Positions 1 through 8,959 of a DNA stretch of 64,000 nt are shown piece after piece. Each line of letters starts with the position of its first letter. Position 1 is the stretch's first letter. Below the pieces are notes generated by a model. The model did no database searches. It was given only the letters and a program-made list of their open reading frames with translations, and had not been told where the DNA came from. Location of the stretch: positions 643,001 to 707,000 of the forward strand of contig NZ_CP139957.1 in assembly GCF_034343125.1 (NCBI RefSeq), in the 5' to 3' direction. This DNA comes from Caldicellulosiruptor danielii (GTDB taxonomy: Bacteria; Bacillota; Thermoanaerobacteria; Caldicellulosiruptorales; Caldicellulosiruptoraceae). A program made the translations under genes and the position numbers.

Positions 1-1701
1 TTTGGTATATTTTCTCTTATGAACTACGTTATTGTTGGAAGGGATGTTGAAAAACAGGCTATTTATTCTTCTGGTAAGATTGTGGACCAGACAGCTTCTT
101 TCTTGGAAAATAGAGTTTCGTCTATAAAAAATGTACTGAACATTTTGGCTCTTGATTCAACCGTGCAAGAACTTGTAAACAGGCCGGATGACTACTACTA
201 CGAAAACATAGGTAACTGGCTTGTAGACTCCCAGAGGTTTACAAAACTTTTTTACAGCACGTGTCAGAACTTTGACATACTAAGCATCTCAATTTATATG
301 ACACAGGGATTAGCAAAACTCAGCGAGACAGATAGCTATTTTCTTTTTGAGCGGATTGAAAAGCTTCCATGGTATCAGCAAATGGTTTTAAAAGGAGAGC
401 TTTTTACTTGGGTGACGCCCAAAATGCTAAATATTGCGCGAAAAGATGTGGTGTCTTTGATAAGACTAATTCCAGACCCTAAAAATATTAGTGAATACAA
501 AGCTGCGCTCAGAGCTGATATTTCAATTGCTGAAATCGAAAGAATTCTAAATCAGGCTTTGTTTACAAACAGAACACTTGCTTTTATTGTCAATTCAAAT
601 AGTGAAGTGGTTGCACGTTCTTTAAATAGAACACACTTATCTATTGGGGAGATAATAAAAGGGATAGAAAAGAATATATCATCTCAAGAGGCAAATGTTA
701 TTGAGATGGAGGTAAGGGGAGAGAAACTTCTTGTTCGAACGAGGATTATTAGTGATACAGATTGGTATCTTGTACTTGTTACACCTTACAAAGAGATTCA
801 TGAGCTTAATATAAAGACTATTAAACAGGTCTTTTTCATGATATTCTTGATTACACCTTTTACATTAATATTTGCTTTCTGGGCGGCAACATCAAGCACA
901 TCAAGAATTAAAAGGCTTACTCATAATATGAAAAAGGTGATTGAAAAAGGTGATTTTAATATAGAATTGGATTCCCACTCTCAAGATGAGGTGGGGCAGC
1001 TCATATATACCTTTAACTATATGCTAAAAAAGATAAAAGAACTTTTGCATGAGCAGTACCAGCTTGGCAAAGAGAAGAAAAATTTGGAGCTCAAAGCCCT
1101 TCAGTCTCAGATAAATCCTCATTTTCTGTACAACACCCTTGATCTTATAAACTGGATTGCAATTAAGAACAAAAATGAAGATATTTCAAGGCTTGTAACC
1201 TCTCTTTCTCAGTTTTATAAGTTAAGTCTTAGCAAGGGTGAGGATGTTGTAACTGTGGAAAATGAAATAGAACATGTAAAAGCCTATGTAATGATTCAAA
1301 ATTACAGGTTTGACAACTGCATTGAACTTAAAATAGATGTCCCACAAAAACTTCTACAAGCGCGGATACCAAAACTAACTCTTCAGCCGCTTGTTGAAAA
1401 TTCTATTCACCATGGAATTTTGGAAAAAGACGAACAGAAAGGTACTATAATCATAAAAGGCGAAATAATAGATGACAAAATGGCTGCGATATATGTTATT
1501 GATGATGGCGTTGGAATCAGTAAAGAAGTTCTTGAAAAGATAAAAAGGGGAGAGGTTGAGACTACAAGAGGACATGGTTTTGGTATAAAAAATATAAATG
1601 AGAGATTAAAAATCTATTTTGGAAACCAGGCTGGACTGTTTTACGAGAGCAAAATCAACGAGAAAACAGTTGCAAAAGTCCTGTTTCCTGTTGAAGAATA
1701 G
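1..1701 (+). CDS. YesM-type sensor histidine kinase, 5' end cut by window edge
   Basis: Membrane sensor kinase that would autophosphorylate on His and pass phosphate to a YesN-type AraC response regulator, presumably encoded upstream. The frame is open to base 1 and reads into hydrophobic sequence, so the ATG at 19 is probably internal and the first membrane helix is partly missing. Visible in order: an extracellular dCache-like region, a second membrane helix around codons 280-300, a HAMP linker, a His_kinase box QINPHFLYNTL (His codon at 1120-1122), and an ATPase domain with LVENSIHHG, DDGVGIS and GHGFGIKN boxes. Such kinases usually control adjacent sugar-uptake genes, here the CUT1 transporter from 1927. 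A terminator follows the stop, so the two are separate transcripts. Confidence 0.9.
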   Translation, partial: FGIFSLMNYVIVGRDVEKQAIYSSGKIVDQTASFLENRVSSIKNVLNILALDSTVQELVNRPDDYYYENIGNWLVDSQRFTKLFYSTCQNFDILSISIYMTQGLAKLSETDSYFLFERIEKLPWYQQMVLKGELFTWVTPKMLNIARKDVVSLIRLIPDPKNISEYKAALRADISIAEIERILNQALFTNRTLAFIVNSNSEVVARSLNRTHLSIGEIIKGIEKNISSQEANVIEMEVRGEKLLVRTRIISDTDWYLVLVTPYKEIHELNIKTIKQVFFMIFLITPFTLIFAFWAATSSTSRIKRLTHNMKKVIEKGDFNIELDSHSQDEVGQLIYTFNYMLKKIKELLHEQYQLGKEKKNLELKALQSQINPHFLYNTLDLINWIAIKNKNEDISRLVTSLSQFYKLSLSKGEDVVTVENEIEHVKAYVMIQNYRFDNCIELKIDVPQKLLQARIPKLTLQPLVENSIHHGILEKDEQKGTIIIKGEIIDDKMAAIYVIDDGVGISKEVLEKIKRGEVETTRGHGFGIKNINERLKIYFGNQAGLFYESKINEKTVAKVLFPVEE

Positions 1702-1749
1702 TGATAAAACAGCAGGTAAATTTTTATCCTTTCAATACTCAAAAAATGC

Positions 1750-1787
1750 GGGGGCTGGTTTTACAATCAAATCAGCTCCCATTTTTT
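1750..1787 (+). terminator. Rho-independent terminator after the sensor kinase
   Basis: GGGGGCTG (1750-1757) pairs with CAGCTCCC (1773-1780) with one G-T wobble, followed by a T run. It separates the kinase from the transporter genes. Confidence 0.75.
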
Positions 1788-1926
1788 GTTTGATTTTTAT
1801 TATCTTAATTTTACAAAGAAAATATTAATTCTGTCTGATATGAATTTTTAACTGACTTTTTATAATAAGAATTAGAAGAAACAAGGATAAATGATTTGTT
1901 CAATCACTACAAAGGAGTGGCAGAAA

Positions 1927-2847
1927 TTGAAAAAGAATGGTTTTTGGTATGAAATAAAAAAGAACAAGGTACTTTATGCCATGTTCTTACCAGTAGCAAT
2001 TTACTACATTCTGTTTGCCTACATACCAATGGGTGGAATTGTTCTTGCTTTTAAAGAGTTTAATTATCGAGATGGGATACTTTTCAGTCCATGGAACGGC
2101 TTCAAAAACTTTGAGTATTTCTTTGCTTCGGGCAGAGCTTGGCTTGTCACAAAAAACACTATTCTTTACAACTTAGCTTTTTTAGCTGCATACACAGTAT
2201 TTTCAGTTGCGTGTGCAATTTTTATAGCTGAGCTTGCAGGTAAGATATTTAAAAAGTTCATCCAGTCTGTTATGTTTTTACCGTATTTTGTATCATGGGT
2301 TGTTGTGGCAGCTATGATGTACAATTTTTTCAACTATGATTATGGTCTTATTAACACCTTGATAAAAAACATTGGTGGTGAGCCTATAGATATCTACTCA
2401 AATCCTACTTACTGGTATTTTCTTTTGCCAATGTTATATGTATGGAAATGGGTAGGTTATGGAAGTGTTTTATATCTTGCAGCTATAATGGGATTTGACG
2501 AAGAGTGTTATGAGGCAGCAATAATTGATGGCGCAAATATCTTCCAGAGAATCTTTTATATCACAATCCCGATGTTAAAACCGACAATGATAATATTAAT
2601 TTTACTTGCGCTTGGAAGGATTTTACGTGGCGAGTTTGATATGTTTTATCAGATAATAGGTAATAACGGTCTTTTGCTTGACTATACAGATATCATAGAC
2701 ACTCTTGTGTTCAGAAGCCTTATGCAGGTCCAAGACATTGGGATGGCGTCAGCAGCAGGTGCTTATCAGTCTGTGCTGTGCTTTGTGATTATAATGCTTG
2801 TCAACTGGCTTGTCAGAAGATATGACAAAGACTATGCACTGTTTTAA
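1927..2847 (+). CDS. CUT1 ABC transporter permease (LplB-like)
   Basis: Integral membrane subunit of a binding-protein-dependent carbohydrate importer. About six hydrophobic helices are visible, and the permease EAA loop reads EAAIIDGANIFQRIFYITIP. I chose TTG at 1927 because a strong AAGGAG lies about ten bases upstream; the in-frame ATG at 1891 lies before that ribosome site and has none of its own. The resulting 306 residues is normal for the family. It forms an operon with the second permease and the binding protein. No ATPase gene is present, as is usual for CUT1 systems that share one MsmK-type ATPase. The substrate is not shown by sequence; the GH53 galactanase downstream suggests galacto-oligosaccharides. 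Confidence 0.9.
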   Translation: MKKNGFWYEIKKNKVLYAMFLPVAIYYILFAYIPMGGIVLAFKEFNYRDGILFSPWNGFKNFEYFFASGRAWLVTKNTILYNLAFLAAYTVFSVACAIFIAELAGKIFKKFIQSVMFLPYFVSWVVVAAMMYNFFNYDYGLINTLIKNIGGEPIDIYSNPTYWYFLLPMLYVWKWVGYGSVLYLAAIMGFDEECYEAAIIDGANIFQRIFYITIPMLKPTMIILILLALGRILRGEFDMFYQIIGNNGLLLDYTDIIDTLVFRSLMQVQDIGMASAAGAYQSVLCFVIIMLVNWLVRRYDKDYALF

Positions 2848-2873
2848 ATCTTGACTTAAAAGGGGAGAGAAGA

Positions 2874-3752
2874 TTGAGAAAAGGTAAGGATTATATACTT
2901 TTCAATGTTATTGGATATATATTCATAACAATAATCGGACTATTTACATTCATACCTTTTGTTATGCTTGTGGTAAGCTCATTTACTTCAGAAAACTATA
3001 TTATAAACCACGGTTACACACTGATTCCAAAAGAATTTTCACTCAGTGCATATAAGCTCATTTTTCAAAACCCTCAAAGAATTTTCAGAGCTTACTTGGT
3101 AACAATTGTGGTAACAAGTGTTGGTACAAGTTTGTCGTTGTTTCTTTCCACAATGGCTGCGTATGTCATGTACAGAAAAGATGTAAGATATAGAAATGCA
3201 TTAGCTTTCTTCCTGTACTTCACAACACTTTTCAACGGTGGCCTTGCTCCGTACTATATAATCTTGGCAAATTACTATCATTTAAAAAACAATGTACTTG
3301 TTCTCATACTTGTGCCACTTTTCAATGTGTTTTACATTTTAATCTTACGCAACTTTATTAGAGGTTCTATTCCAGACTCTTTAATAGAGTCAGCAAAGAT
3401 TGACGGTGCAGGAGATTTTACAGTATTCCTTAGAATTGTTTTGCCACTTTCAAAACCAGCTTTGGCCTCTATTGGACTTTTCATAGCTCTCAATTACTGG
3501 AATGACTGGTGGACGCCAATGATGTTCATAGAAAAACAAAGCTTGTATCCTTTGCAGTATACTCTGTATTTAATTCTTTCAAGTGTCAATGTTGCGGCAA
3601 ATATTCTGCAAAATGTTGTGCGAATAGATATGCCAAAAGAAAGTTTAAAACTTGCAATGACAGTTGTTGCAACAGGTCCGATAATTTTCTTGTACCCGTT
3701 TGTTCAAAGGTATTTTGTCAGAGGCATAACACTTGGTGCTGTAAAAGGTTAA
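2874..3752 (+). CDS. CUT1 ABC transporter permease (YtcP/AraQ-like)
   Basis: Second membrane subunit of the same importer. The TTG start at 2874 has GGGGAGAG just upstream. Six predicted helices are visible, with the conserved loop ESAKIDGAGDFTVFLRIVLP, and the C-terminus ends in GAVKG as is common in this permease family. At 292 residues it is full length. It lies 26 bases after the first permease, consistent with co-transcription. A wobble-containing hairpin (3760-3789) separates it from the binding-protein gene. Confidence 0.9.
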   Translation: MRKGKDYILFNVIGYIFITIIGLFTFIPFVMLVVSSFTSENYIINHGYTLIPKEFSLSAYKLIFQNPQRIFRAYLVTIVVTSVGTSLSLFLSTMAAYVMYRKDVRYRNALAFFLYFTTLFNGGLAPYYIILANYYHLKNNVLVLILVPLFNVFYILILRNFIRGSIPDSLIESAKIDGAGDFTVFLRIVLPLSKPALASIGLFIALNYWNDWWTPMMFIEKQSLYPLQYTLYLILSSVNVAANILQNVVRIDMPKESLKLAMTVVATGPIIFLYPFVQRYFVRGITLGAVKG

Positions 3753-3759
3753 AAAAGGT

Positions 3760-3789
3760 ATCAACAGGTTTTCTGTAATGCCTGTTGGT
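3760..3789 (+). other. Intercistronic hairpin before the binding-protein gene
   Basis: ATCAACAGG (3760-3768) can pair with CCTGTTGGT (3781-3789) with one wobble. There is no T run, so it looks more like an RNA-stability or processing element than a terminator. Confidence 0.45.
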
Positions 3790-3821
3790 ATAGATTAAAA
3801 TAAATCAGGGAGGGTGATTGT

Positions 3822-5411
3822 GTGATGAAAAAGAACTTCAGGCTTTTAGTGCTTACTTTGACAGTATGTTTTGTCCTCTCAACTCTTTTAGTTTCAATGT
3901 TTGCGGTTGGTTTTGGTGCACAAACAAAGGCGAAAAGAACTGCACCCGGTTTTGACCCGAGCATTGATGTATCAAAACCTGTTAAAATTGTTGGATATCT
4001 TTTGGGTGATGCACCGGCTGAATTTCCAAACGTTATGAAAGAGCTCAACAAAAAACTTCAAAAAGACATCAACGCTACAATGGAGATTAACTATATTGGC
4101 TGGGGTGATTTGAACTACAAATATCCACTTATTTTGGCATCAGGCGAAAATGTTGACTGGATGTACGCAGCAAACTGGTGCTTCTACTTTCAAGAAGCTG
4201 CAAAAGGTGGATTTAAGGAACTTACAATGGATATGATCAAAAAATACATGCCAAGACACTACAAGGCAACACCTTCTGTTGCATGGCAGGAAGCAAAAGT
4301 AAAAGGGAAAATCTATATGATTCCTACTGCAACACCTGACAGAAAAGCTGACGTTGTGATTTTAAGAGGCGATTTGAGAGAAAAGTATAAAGTACCGCCA
4401 ATCAAAAAGTACAACGATATTGAACCATTCCTTGCTGCAATAAAGAAAAATGAAAAGACAATGATGCCAATGAACTTAGACAACCAATATGACCTCAATT
4501 CTGTCATGTGGAGACTTCTTGTTGAAAAGACAGACTACTTAGAAGATGTTGCGAGAGTTTCAACAGGTGGAACAGGTCTTTTCACAACCATTTATGATAC
4601 AAAACCAAAGGTATACTATATTATGGATAAAGAGATTTTACCTGCTTTCAAAGAGGCAGCAAAGAAAGTAAAGTCATGGTATGACAAAGGTTACATCAAC
4701 AGAAATGCATATGCTAACAAAGTAAGAAGCAAAGACGCGTTTGACCAAGGAAAGTCAGCAGTTGCATTTGGAAATAGCCAAGATATACAATCCAATCTTG
4801 CAAATGCAAAAGCTAAGGGCTGGAAAGTTGAGATTATCCCAATATTTGACAAAAGAGGTCACAGACCAGCTGACCCATACATCAACAATGGTGTTGCTCT
4901 GGTTGCAAAGACAAAGAACGCAGAGAGAACACTTATGGCACTTGACCTAATTATGGAAGAAAAGTCATATAACTATCTTGTTTACTTTGGTATTCAGGGC
5001 AAAAACTATATCATTAAAAACAACAAAATTGACCTGCCAAAAGGCGTAACAGCTGAGAACAACACATATCCACCTGATGCAGCAGGATTCTGGTTTACAA
5101 ACAAAGACCAGTTCTTGCCACTTGCAAGCTGGGATGACAATTACATTGCGCTCAGGAACGCAATCAAAAAGGCACTTGTAAGCTCACCACTTTCTTCATT
5201 CTCACTTGACCAAACAAAAGTCAAGACAGAGATTGCAAACCTAAACAGCGTCATGACACAGTATTACAACCCAATTTGTATAGGTATGGTAAAGAATGTA
5301 GACCAGGCGTTTGCAACACTTGACAAAAAGCTCAAAGCAGCAGGTGTTGATAAGGTAAAAGCTGAGGCACTGAGGCAGCTAACTCAGTACTTCAAGGAGA
5401 GAAATCAGTAA
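3822..5411 (+). CDS. Extracellular sugar-binding protein of the CUT1 transporter
   Basis: Secreted solute-binding protein of 529 residues, long like the LplA/YtcQ-type binding proteins paired with YtcP/LplB permeases. The signal peptide is visible (MMKKNFRLLVLTLTV then a hydrophobic core to about residue 33), but no lipobox cysteine follows, so membrane attachment is unclear. The mature protein is rich in aromatic and Lys residues typical of carbohydrate-binding proteins. GTG at 3822 and ATG at 3825 are both possible starts behind GGGAGGGTG. It is the last gene of the transporter operon. The ligand is inferred from the neighbouring GH53 enzyme only. Confidence 0.88.
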   Translation: MMKKNFRLLVLTLTVCFVLSTLLVSMFAVGFGAQTKAKRTAPGFDPSIDVSKPVKIVGYLLGDAPAEFPNVMKELNKKLQKDINATMEINYIGWGDLNYKYPLILASGENVDWMYAANWCFYFQEAAKGGFKELTMDMIKKYMPRHYKATPSVAWQEAKVKGKIYMIPTATPDRKADVVILRGDLREKYKVPPIKKYNDIEPFLAAIKKNEKTMMPMNLDNQYDLNSVMWRLLVEKTDYLEDVARVSTGGTGLFTTIYDTKPKVYYIMDKEILPAFKEAAKKVKSWYDKGYINRNAYANKVRSKDAFDQGKSAVAFGNSQDIQSNLANAKAKGWKVEIIPIFDKRGHRPADPYINNGVALVAKTKNAERTLMALDLIMEEKSYNYLVYFGIQGKNYIIKNNKIDLPKGVTAENNTYPPDAAGFWFTNKDQFLPLASWDDNYIALRNAIKKALVSSPLSSFSLDQTKVKTEIANLNSVMTQYYNPICIGMVKNVDQAFATLDKKLKAAGVDKVKAEALRQLTQYFKERNQ

Positions 5412-5440
5412 GGTTATAGAATAGTTTTTAGTAAAAGAAA

Positions 5441-5486
5441 GAGGCTACCAGTGCTTAAAGAAGTGTGGTGCTTTGCTGGTAGCCTC
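5441..5486 (+). terminator. Long hairpin after the binding-protein gene
   Basis: GAGGCTACCAG (5441-5451) is perfectly repeated inverted at 5476-5486. The T run is poor (TACACTAATTT), so it may be a weak terminator or a 3' mRNA stabiliser allowing partial read-through to the galactanase gene. Confidence 0.6.
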
Positions 5487-5619
5487 TACACTAATTTAGT
5501 CAGAAAATAGAGCATAAAGGAGTTTTAAGTTAAATTATAAAGTAGCTTATTGAGTAATGCAAATTTTTGAGGCAAGTTTTTACCGGCTTTTAAACAACAA
5601 TAAAGGGGTGGAACAAAAA

Positions 5620-8600
5620 ATGAAAAAAGTGTTTGCCTTTTTTGTATTGTTCATTTTTATCATTTCTTTTACTTTTCCTTTGTTGCCAGCCAAGATTTTT
5701 GCACAGAATTCAACTCAAATAAAAAAGCAAATAGGGATAAAAGTTGACCCAATTGGTCCCAATATAGCTATAGACAAGAATATTTTTTCTGACAGTGAAG
5801 CGCCAACAAATCCGGCAACCTTTGCAAATGATGGTGATGAGACTACTTTTTGGAGCGCACAGGATGCAGGCATTCATTGGCTGAAGATTGATTTGGGAGA
5901 TGTTTTTGCAAATATCTTTGCAACCGAAATAGTTTTTAATGGAAATGGAATTTATCAATATAAAATTGAGTATTCATTAGATGACAATGAGTGGACAGTA
6001 TTAGTAGACAAATCGAGCAATACCGACATTTCACAAACACAGTATGACAAGTTTGTACCACCTACCTCAGGGATAAGATATATCCGTGTCACAATCACCT
6101 CGACACCAAACAATCAGCCAGCTTCAATAAAGGAGTTCAAGATATACAAAATGGTTGATGATACTTTCATAAAAGGTGCAGATGTATCAATGTTAAAGCA
6201 AATAGAAGATTGTGGCGGAAAGTTTTATTTGAACGGAGTCCAAATGGATGCACTTGAGATTTTGAAGTATTTTGGTATTAACTGGATAAGATTGAGAATC
6301 TGGAATGACCCAAAAGATGCTAATGGTAATCCATTGGGAGGTGGAAATTGCAGTGCTGATAATATGCTTGTAATTGCTAAACGGGCAAAGGCCTTAGGTA
6401 TGAAACTCTTACTTGATTTTCATTACAGTGACTTCTGGGCAGATCCAGGAAAACAAGACAAGCCAAAGGCGTGGGCAAATCTTTCATTTGACCAACTAAA
6501 ACAAGCTGTATATCAGTACACTTACGATGTAATAAAGATGTACAAAGATCAAGGTGCTCTTCCTGACATGGTTCAGGTTGGAAATGAAGTTAATGGCGGT
6601 ATGCTCTGGCCAGATGGGAAAACATGGGGCGAAGATGCTGGAGGATATGACAATTTTGCAGACCTTCTGAAGGCAGGAATTAGAGGTGTAAAAGATGCAG
6701 CTGGTCCTGATAATCAGGTGAAGATTATGATTCATCTTGCTAACGGAGGGGACAATGAACTTTACAGAAGAGTATTTGACAATTTGACCCAGCGCGGTGT
6801 TGAGTTTGATGTAATTGGACTTTCATATTACCCATACTGGCACGGAAAGCTTAGTGACTTAATCTACAATATGAATGATATTAGTAAAAGATATAACAAA
6901 GAGATACTTATTGCAGAAACAGCATATGCGTACACTTTAGAAAATGGAGATGGACTGAACAACATCTTTGGCACAAGAGAAGCTGCAACAGCAGGATATG
7001 AGCCATCAGTTCAAAATCAAGCATTGGTTATAAGGAACATTGCAAACGCTGTAGCACAAGTTCCAGATGGCAAAGGGCTTGGCGTATTCTATTGGGAGCC
7101 AGATTGGATACCTGTTGAAGGTGCTGGCTGGAAAACAGGTGAGGGGAATGGATGGGATAACCAAGCCATGTTCGATTTTAATGGAAATGCTTTGGATTCT
7201 TTGTATGTGTTCAAGATGCTCAATAACGTCATGATTGTAGGTTACAAACCAGTTGTTGTTGGAACAGCTCCAGGTGAGATACCAAAACTTCCTGCTAAGA
7301 TCACGGCCATTTTGAGCAATGGTCTTACAAAGGAGGTTGATGTCACGTGGGATAGTATTGACCCGTCAAAATATGCTCAAGCTGGTAGCTTTGAAGTTTA
7401 CGGGCATGTTGCAGGAAGCGAGGTTACACCTGTTGCAAAAGTAAAAGTAGCTAATCTTGTACAAAATTCTGGATTTGAAGAAGATTTAACTGGCTGGAAT
7501 ATTGAGGGGCAGACTGGAGCAGCAAATGCAAACAGCAGTGCTCCTGTCCGTTCAGGAAATAAGAAATTAAATATTTGGTATGGCTCACCATACAATCTTG
7601 TAATATCTCAAACAATATCAGGCTTAGGGCAAGGCAAGTATACATTTAAAGCATGGTTTGTTAACACTGGTAGTGCTCAAAAACGTGATATTGTAATAAA
7701 GGATTATGGTGGACAGGAGACAAGGATACAAATTCCACAATCAGCTTCATGGGATGTTTGGACACCTGTTGAAATAAGTAATATTAGCGTAACAACAGGA
7801 AAATGCACAATTTCATTTGAAATTGCTGCTGATTCGGGTTTTTGGTGTGCAATAGACGACGTTTTATTCTACCGTCAAGACCCCGATATCGAAAAGAGTA
7901 TTGTGAGTGTTGAAAGATTAGATATTGCAACAGAGGTAGGGCAAAAGCCTCAGCTTCCGCCAACTGTCATGGTGGTTTATGATGATGGTACATCCTCTGA
8001 GGCAAATGTTACATGGGAAGCTATTGATGAGAGTAAATATTCAGCGATTGGGGAATTTACTGTGACTGGTACTGTTGAAGGTACAACTCTAAAAGCATAT
8101 GCCAAAGTCAAGGTTATCAACAGCAAAAACCTTGTAAAAAATTACAGTTTTGAAGAAGGACTAAAGTATTGGATAAGTGAAGGAGATACAAATGCAGTCA
8201 AAACTGAAACTGGTGGACATTCTGGAGGAACACAGCTTACTCACTGGAGTGACAAGCCTTACAAAGTGGTGACATATCAGACAATAGAAAATATACCAAA
8301 TGGTATCTACATTTTCAGAGCATTTGCAAATGGTGGCGGCGGTCAGAATGCTAACTACCTGTTTATAAAAGACTATGGTGGAGAAGAATTGAGGATAAAT
8401 ATGCCAACCAAATGGGTTGCTGAATGGCATAGAATGGTAATTACTAACATTAGAGTCACCACTGGACGCGTTACAATAGGGCTTTATTCGGATTCAGAGA
8501 ATGCAGGAGGTACATGGTGTAACCTTGACGATATTGAATTTTTCAAAGTTGCTGACAGGGAATTTGAAATTTCAAATGTAAGCCTACAAAAAGATAAAGG

Positions 8601-8868
8601 ACTTATTGCAAGTGTTACGGTGAAACAATCAGAAGGTATTCAGCACGATGGCAAAGAAGTTGTAGTGTTTGAACTATTAAAAGGAACAACTCCTATTTCA
8701 ATTGTTGCTGCTGAAAAAGATATAGTAGAAGCTGAAGACTTTAAAGTGTATTTTAATGTAAGTGATTATTTAAGTTCTGACTACAGGGTAAAAGTATTTG
8801 TGTTTGACAAATTTGACACAAGCCCTACCACTCCAAATAGCCTTGCTGAGCCTATTGAGCTTCGATGA
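5620..8868 (+). CDS. Secreted GH53 endo-beta-1,4-galactanase with discoidin-like and CBM61-like modules
   Basis: Arabinogalactan endo-1,4-beta-galactosidase that cleaves beta-1,4-galactan side chains of pectin outside the cell. ATG at 5620 is the start because AAAGGGGTGG sits nine bases upstream and a signal peptide follows directly. Modules in order: signal peptide (1-30), F5/8 type C/discoidin-like domain (about 45-165), GH53 TIM barrel (about 180-560) with acid/base E323 in QVGNEV and nucleophile E433 in LIAETAY, Ig-like Big_4 domain, CBM61-like module (about 608-755, starting NLVQNSGFEE), a second Big_4, a second CBM61-like module (about 842-985, starting NLVKNYSFEE), and an uncharacterised C-terminal domain. 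There is no SLH anchor. The catalytic family is secure; the CBM61 naming is from remembered similarity. Confidence 0.92.
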   Translation: MKKVFAFFVLFIFIISFTFPLLPAKIFAQNSTQIKKQIGIKVDPIGPNIAIDKNIFSDSEAPTNPATFANDGDETTFWSAQDAGIHWLKIDLGDVFANIFATEIVFNGNGIYQYKIEYSLDDNEWTVLVDKSSNTDISQTQYDKFVPPTSGIRYIRVTITSTPNNQPASIKEFKIYKMVDDTFIKGADVSMLKQIEDCGGKFYLNGVQMDALEILKYFGINWIRLRIWNDPKDANGNPLGGGNCSADNMLVIAKRAKALGMKLLLDFHYSDFWADPGKQDKPKAWANLSFDQLKQAVYQYTYDVIKMYKDQGALPDMVQVGNEVNGGMLWPDGKTWGEDAGGYDNFADLLKAGIRGVKDAAGPDNQVKIMIHLANGGDNELYRRVFDNLTQRGVEFDVIGLSYYPYWHGKLSDLIYNMNDISKRYNKEILIAETAYAYTLENGDGLNNIFGTREAATAGYEPSVQNQALVIRNIANAVAQVPDGKGLGVFYWEPDWIPVEGAGWKTGEGNGWDNQAMFDFNGNALDSLYVFKMLNNVMIVGYKPVVVGTAPGEIPKLPAKITAILSNGLTKEVDVTWDSIDPSKYAQAGSFEVYGHVAGSEVTPVAKVKVANLVQNSGFEEDLTGWNIEGQTGAANANSSAPVRSGNKKLNIWYGSPYNLVISQTISGLGQGKYTFKAWFVNTGSAQKRDIVIKDYGGQETRIQIPQSASWDVWTPVEISNISVTTGKCTISFEIAADSGFWCAIDDVLFYRQDPDIEKSIVSVERLDIATEVGQKPQLPPTVMVVYDDGTSSEANVTWEAIDESKYSAIGEFTVTGTVEGTTLKAYAKVKVINSKNLVKNYSFEEGLKYWISEGDTNAVKTETGGHSGGTQLTHWSDKPYKVVTYQTIENIPNGIYIFRAFANGGGGQNANYLFIKDYGGEELRINMPTKWVAEWHRMVITNIRVTTGRVTIGLYSDSENAGGTWCNLDDIEFFKVADREFEISNVSLQKDKGLIASVTVKQSEGIQHDGKEVVVFELLKGTTPISIVAAEKDIVEAEDFKVYFNVSDYLSSDYRVKVFVFDKFDTSPTTPNSLAEPIELR

Positions 8869-8877
8869 GGTTGTTAA

Positions 8878-8916
8878 CTGCCCGGCAACCGTTTTTTTGG
8901 TTGTCGGGCAGATTTT
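8878..8916 (+). terminator. Terminator after the galactanase gene
   Basis: CTGCCCGGCAACC (8878-8890) and GGTTGTCGGGCAG (8899-8911) form a 13-pair stem with one wobble, followed by ATTTT. Confidence 0.8.
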
Positions 8917-8959
8917 AAAGGCTTTATAAGGCTATAATTCCAAGAGGAGGATTTTAGTA

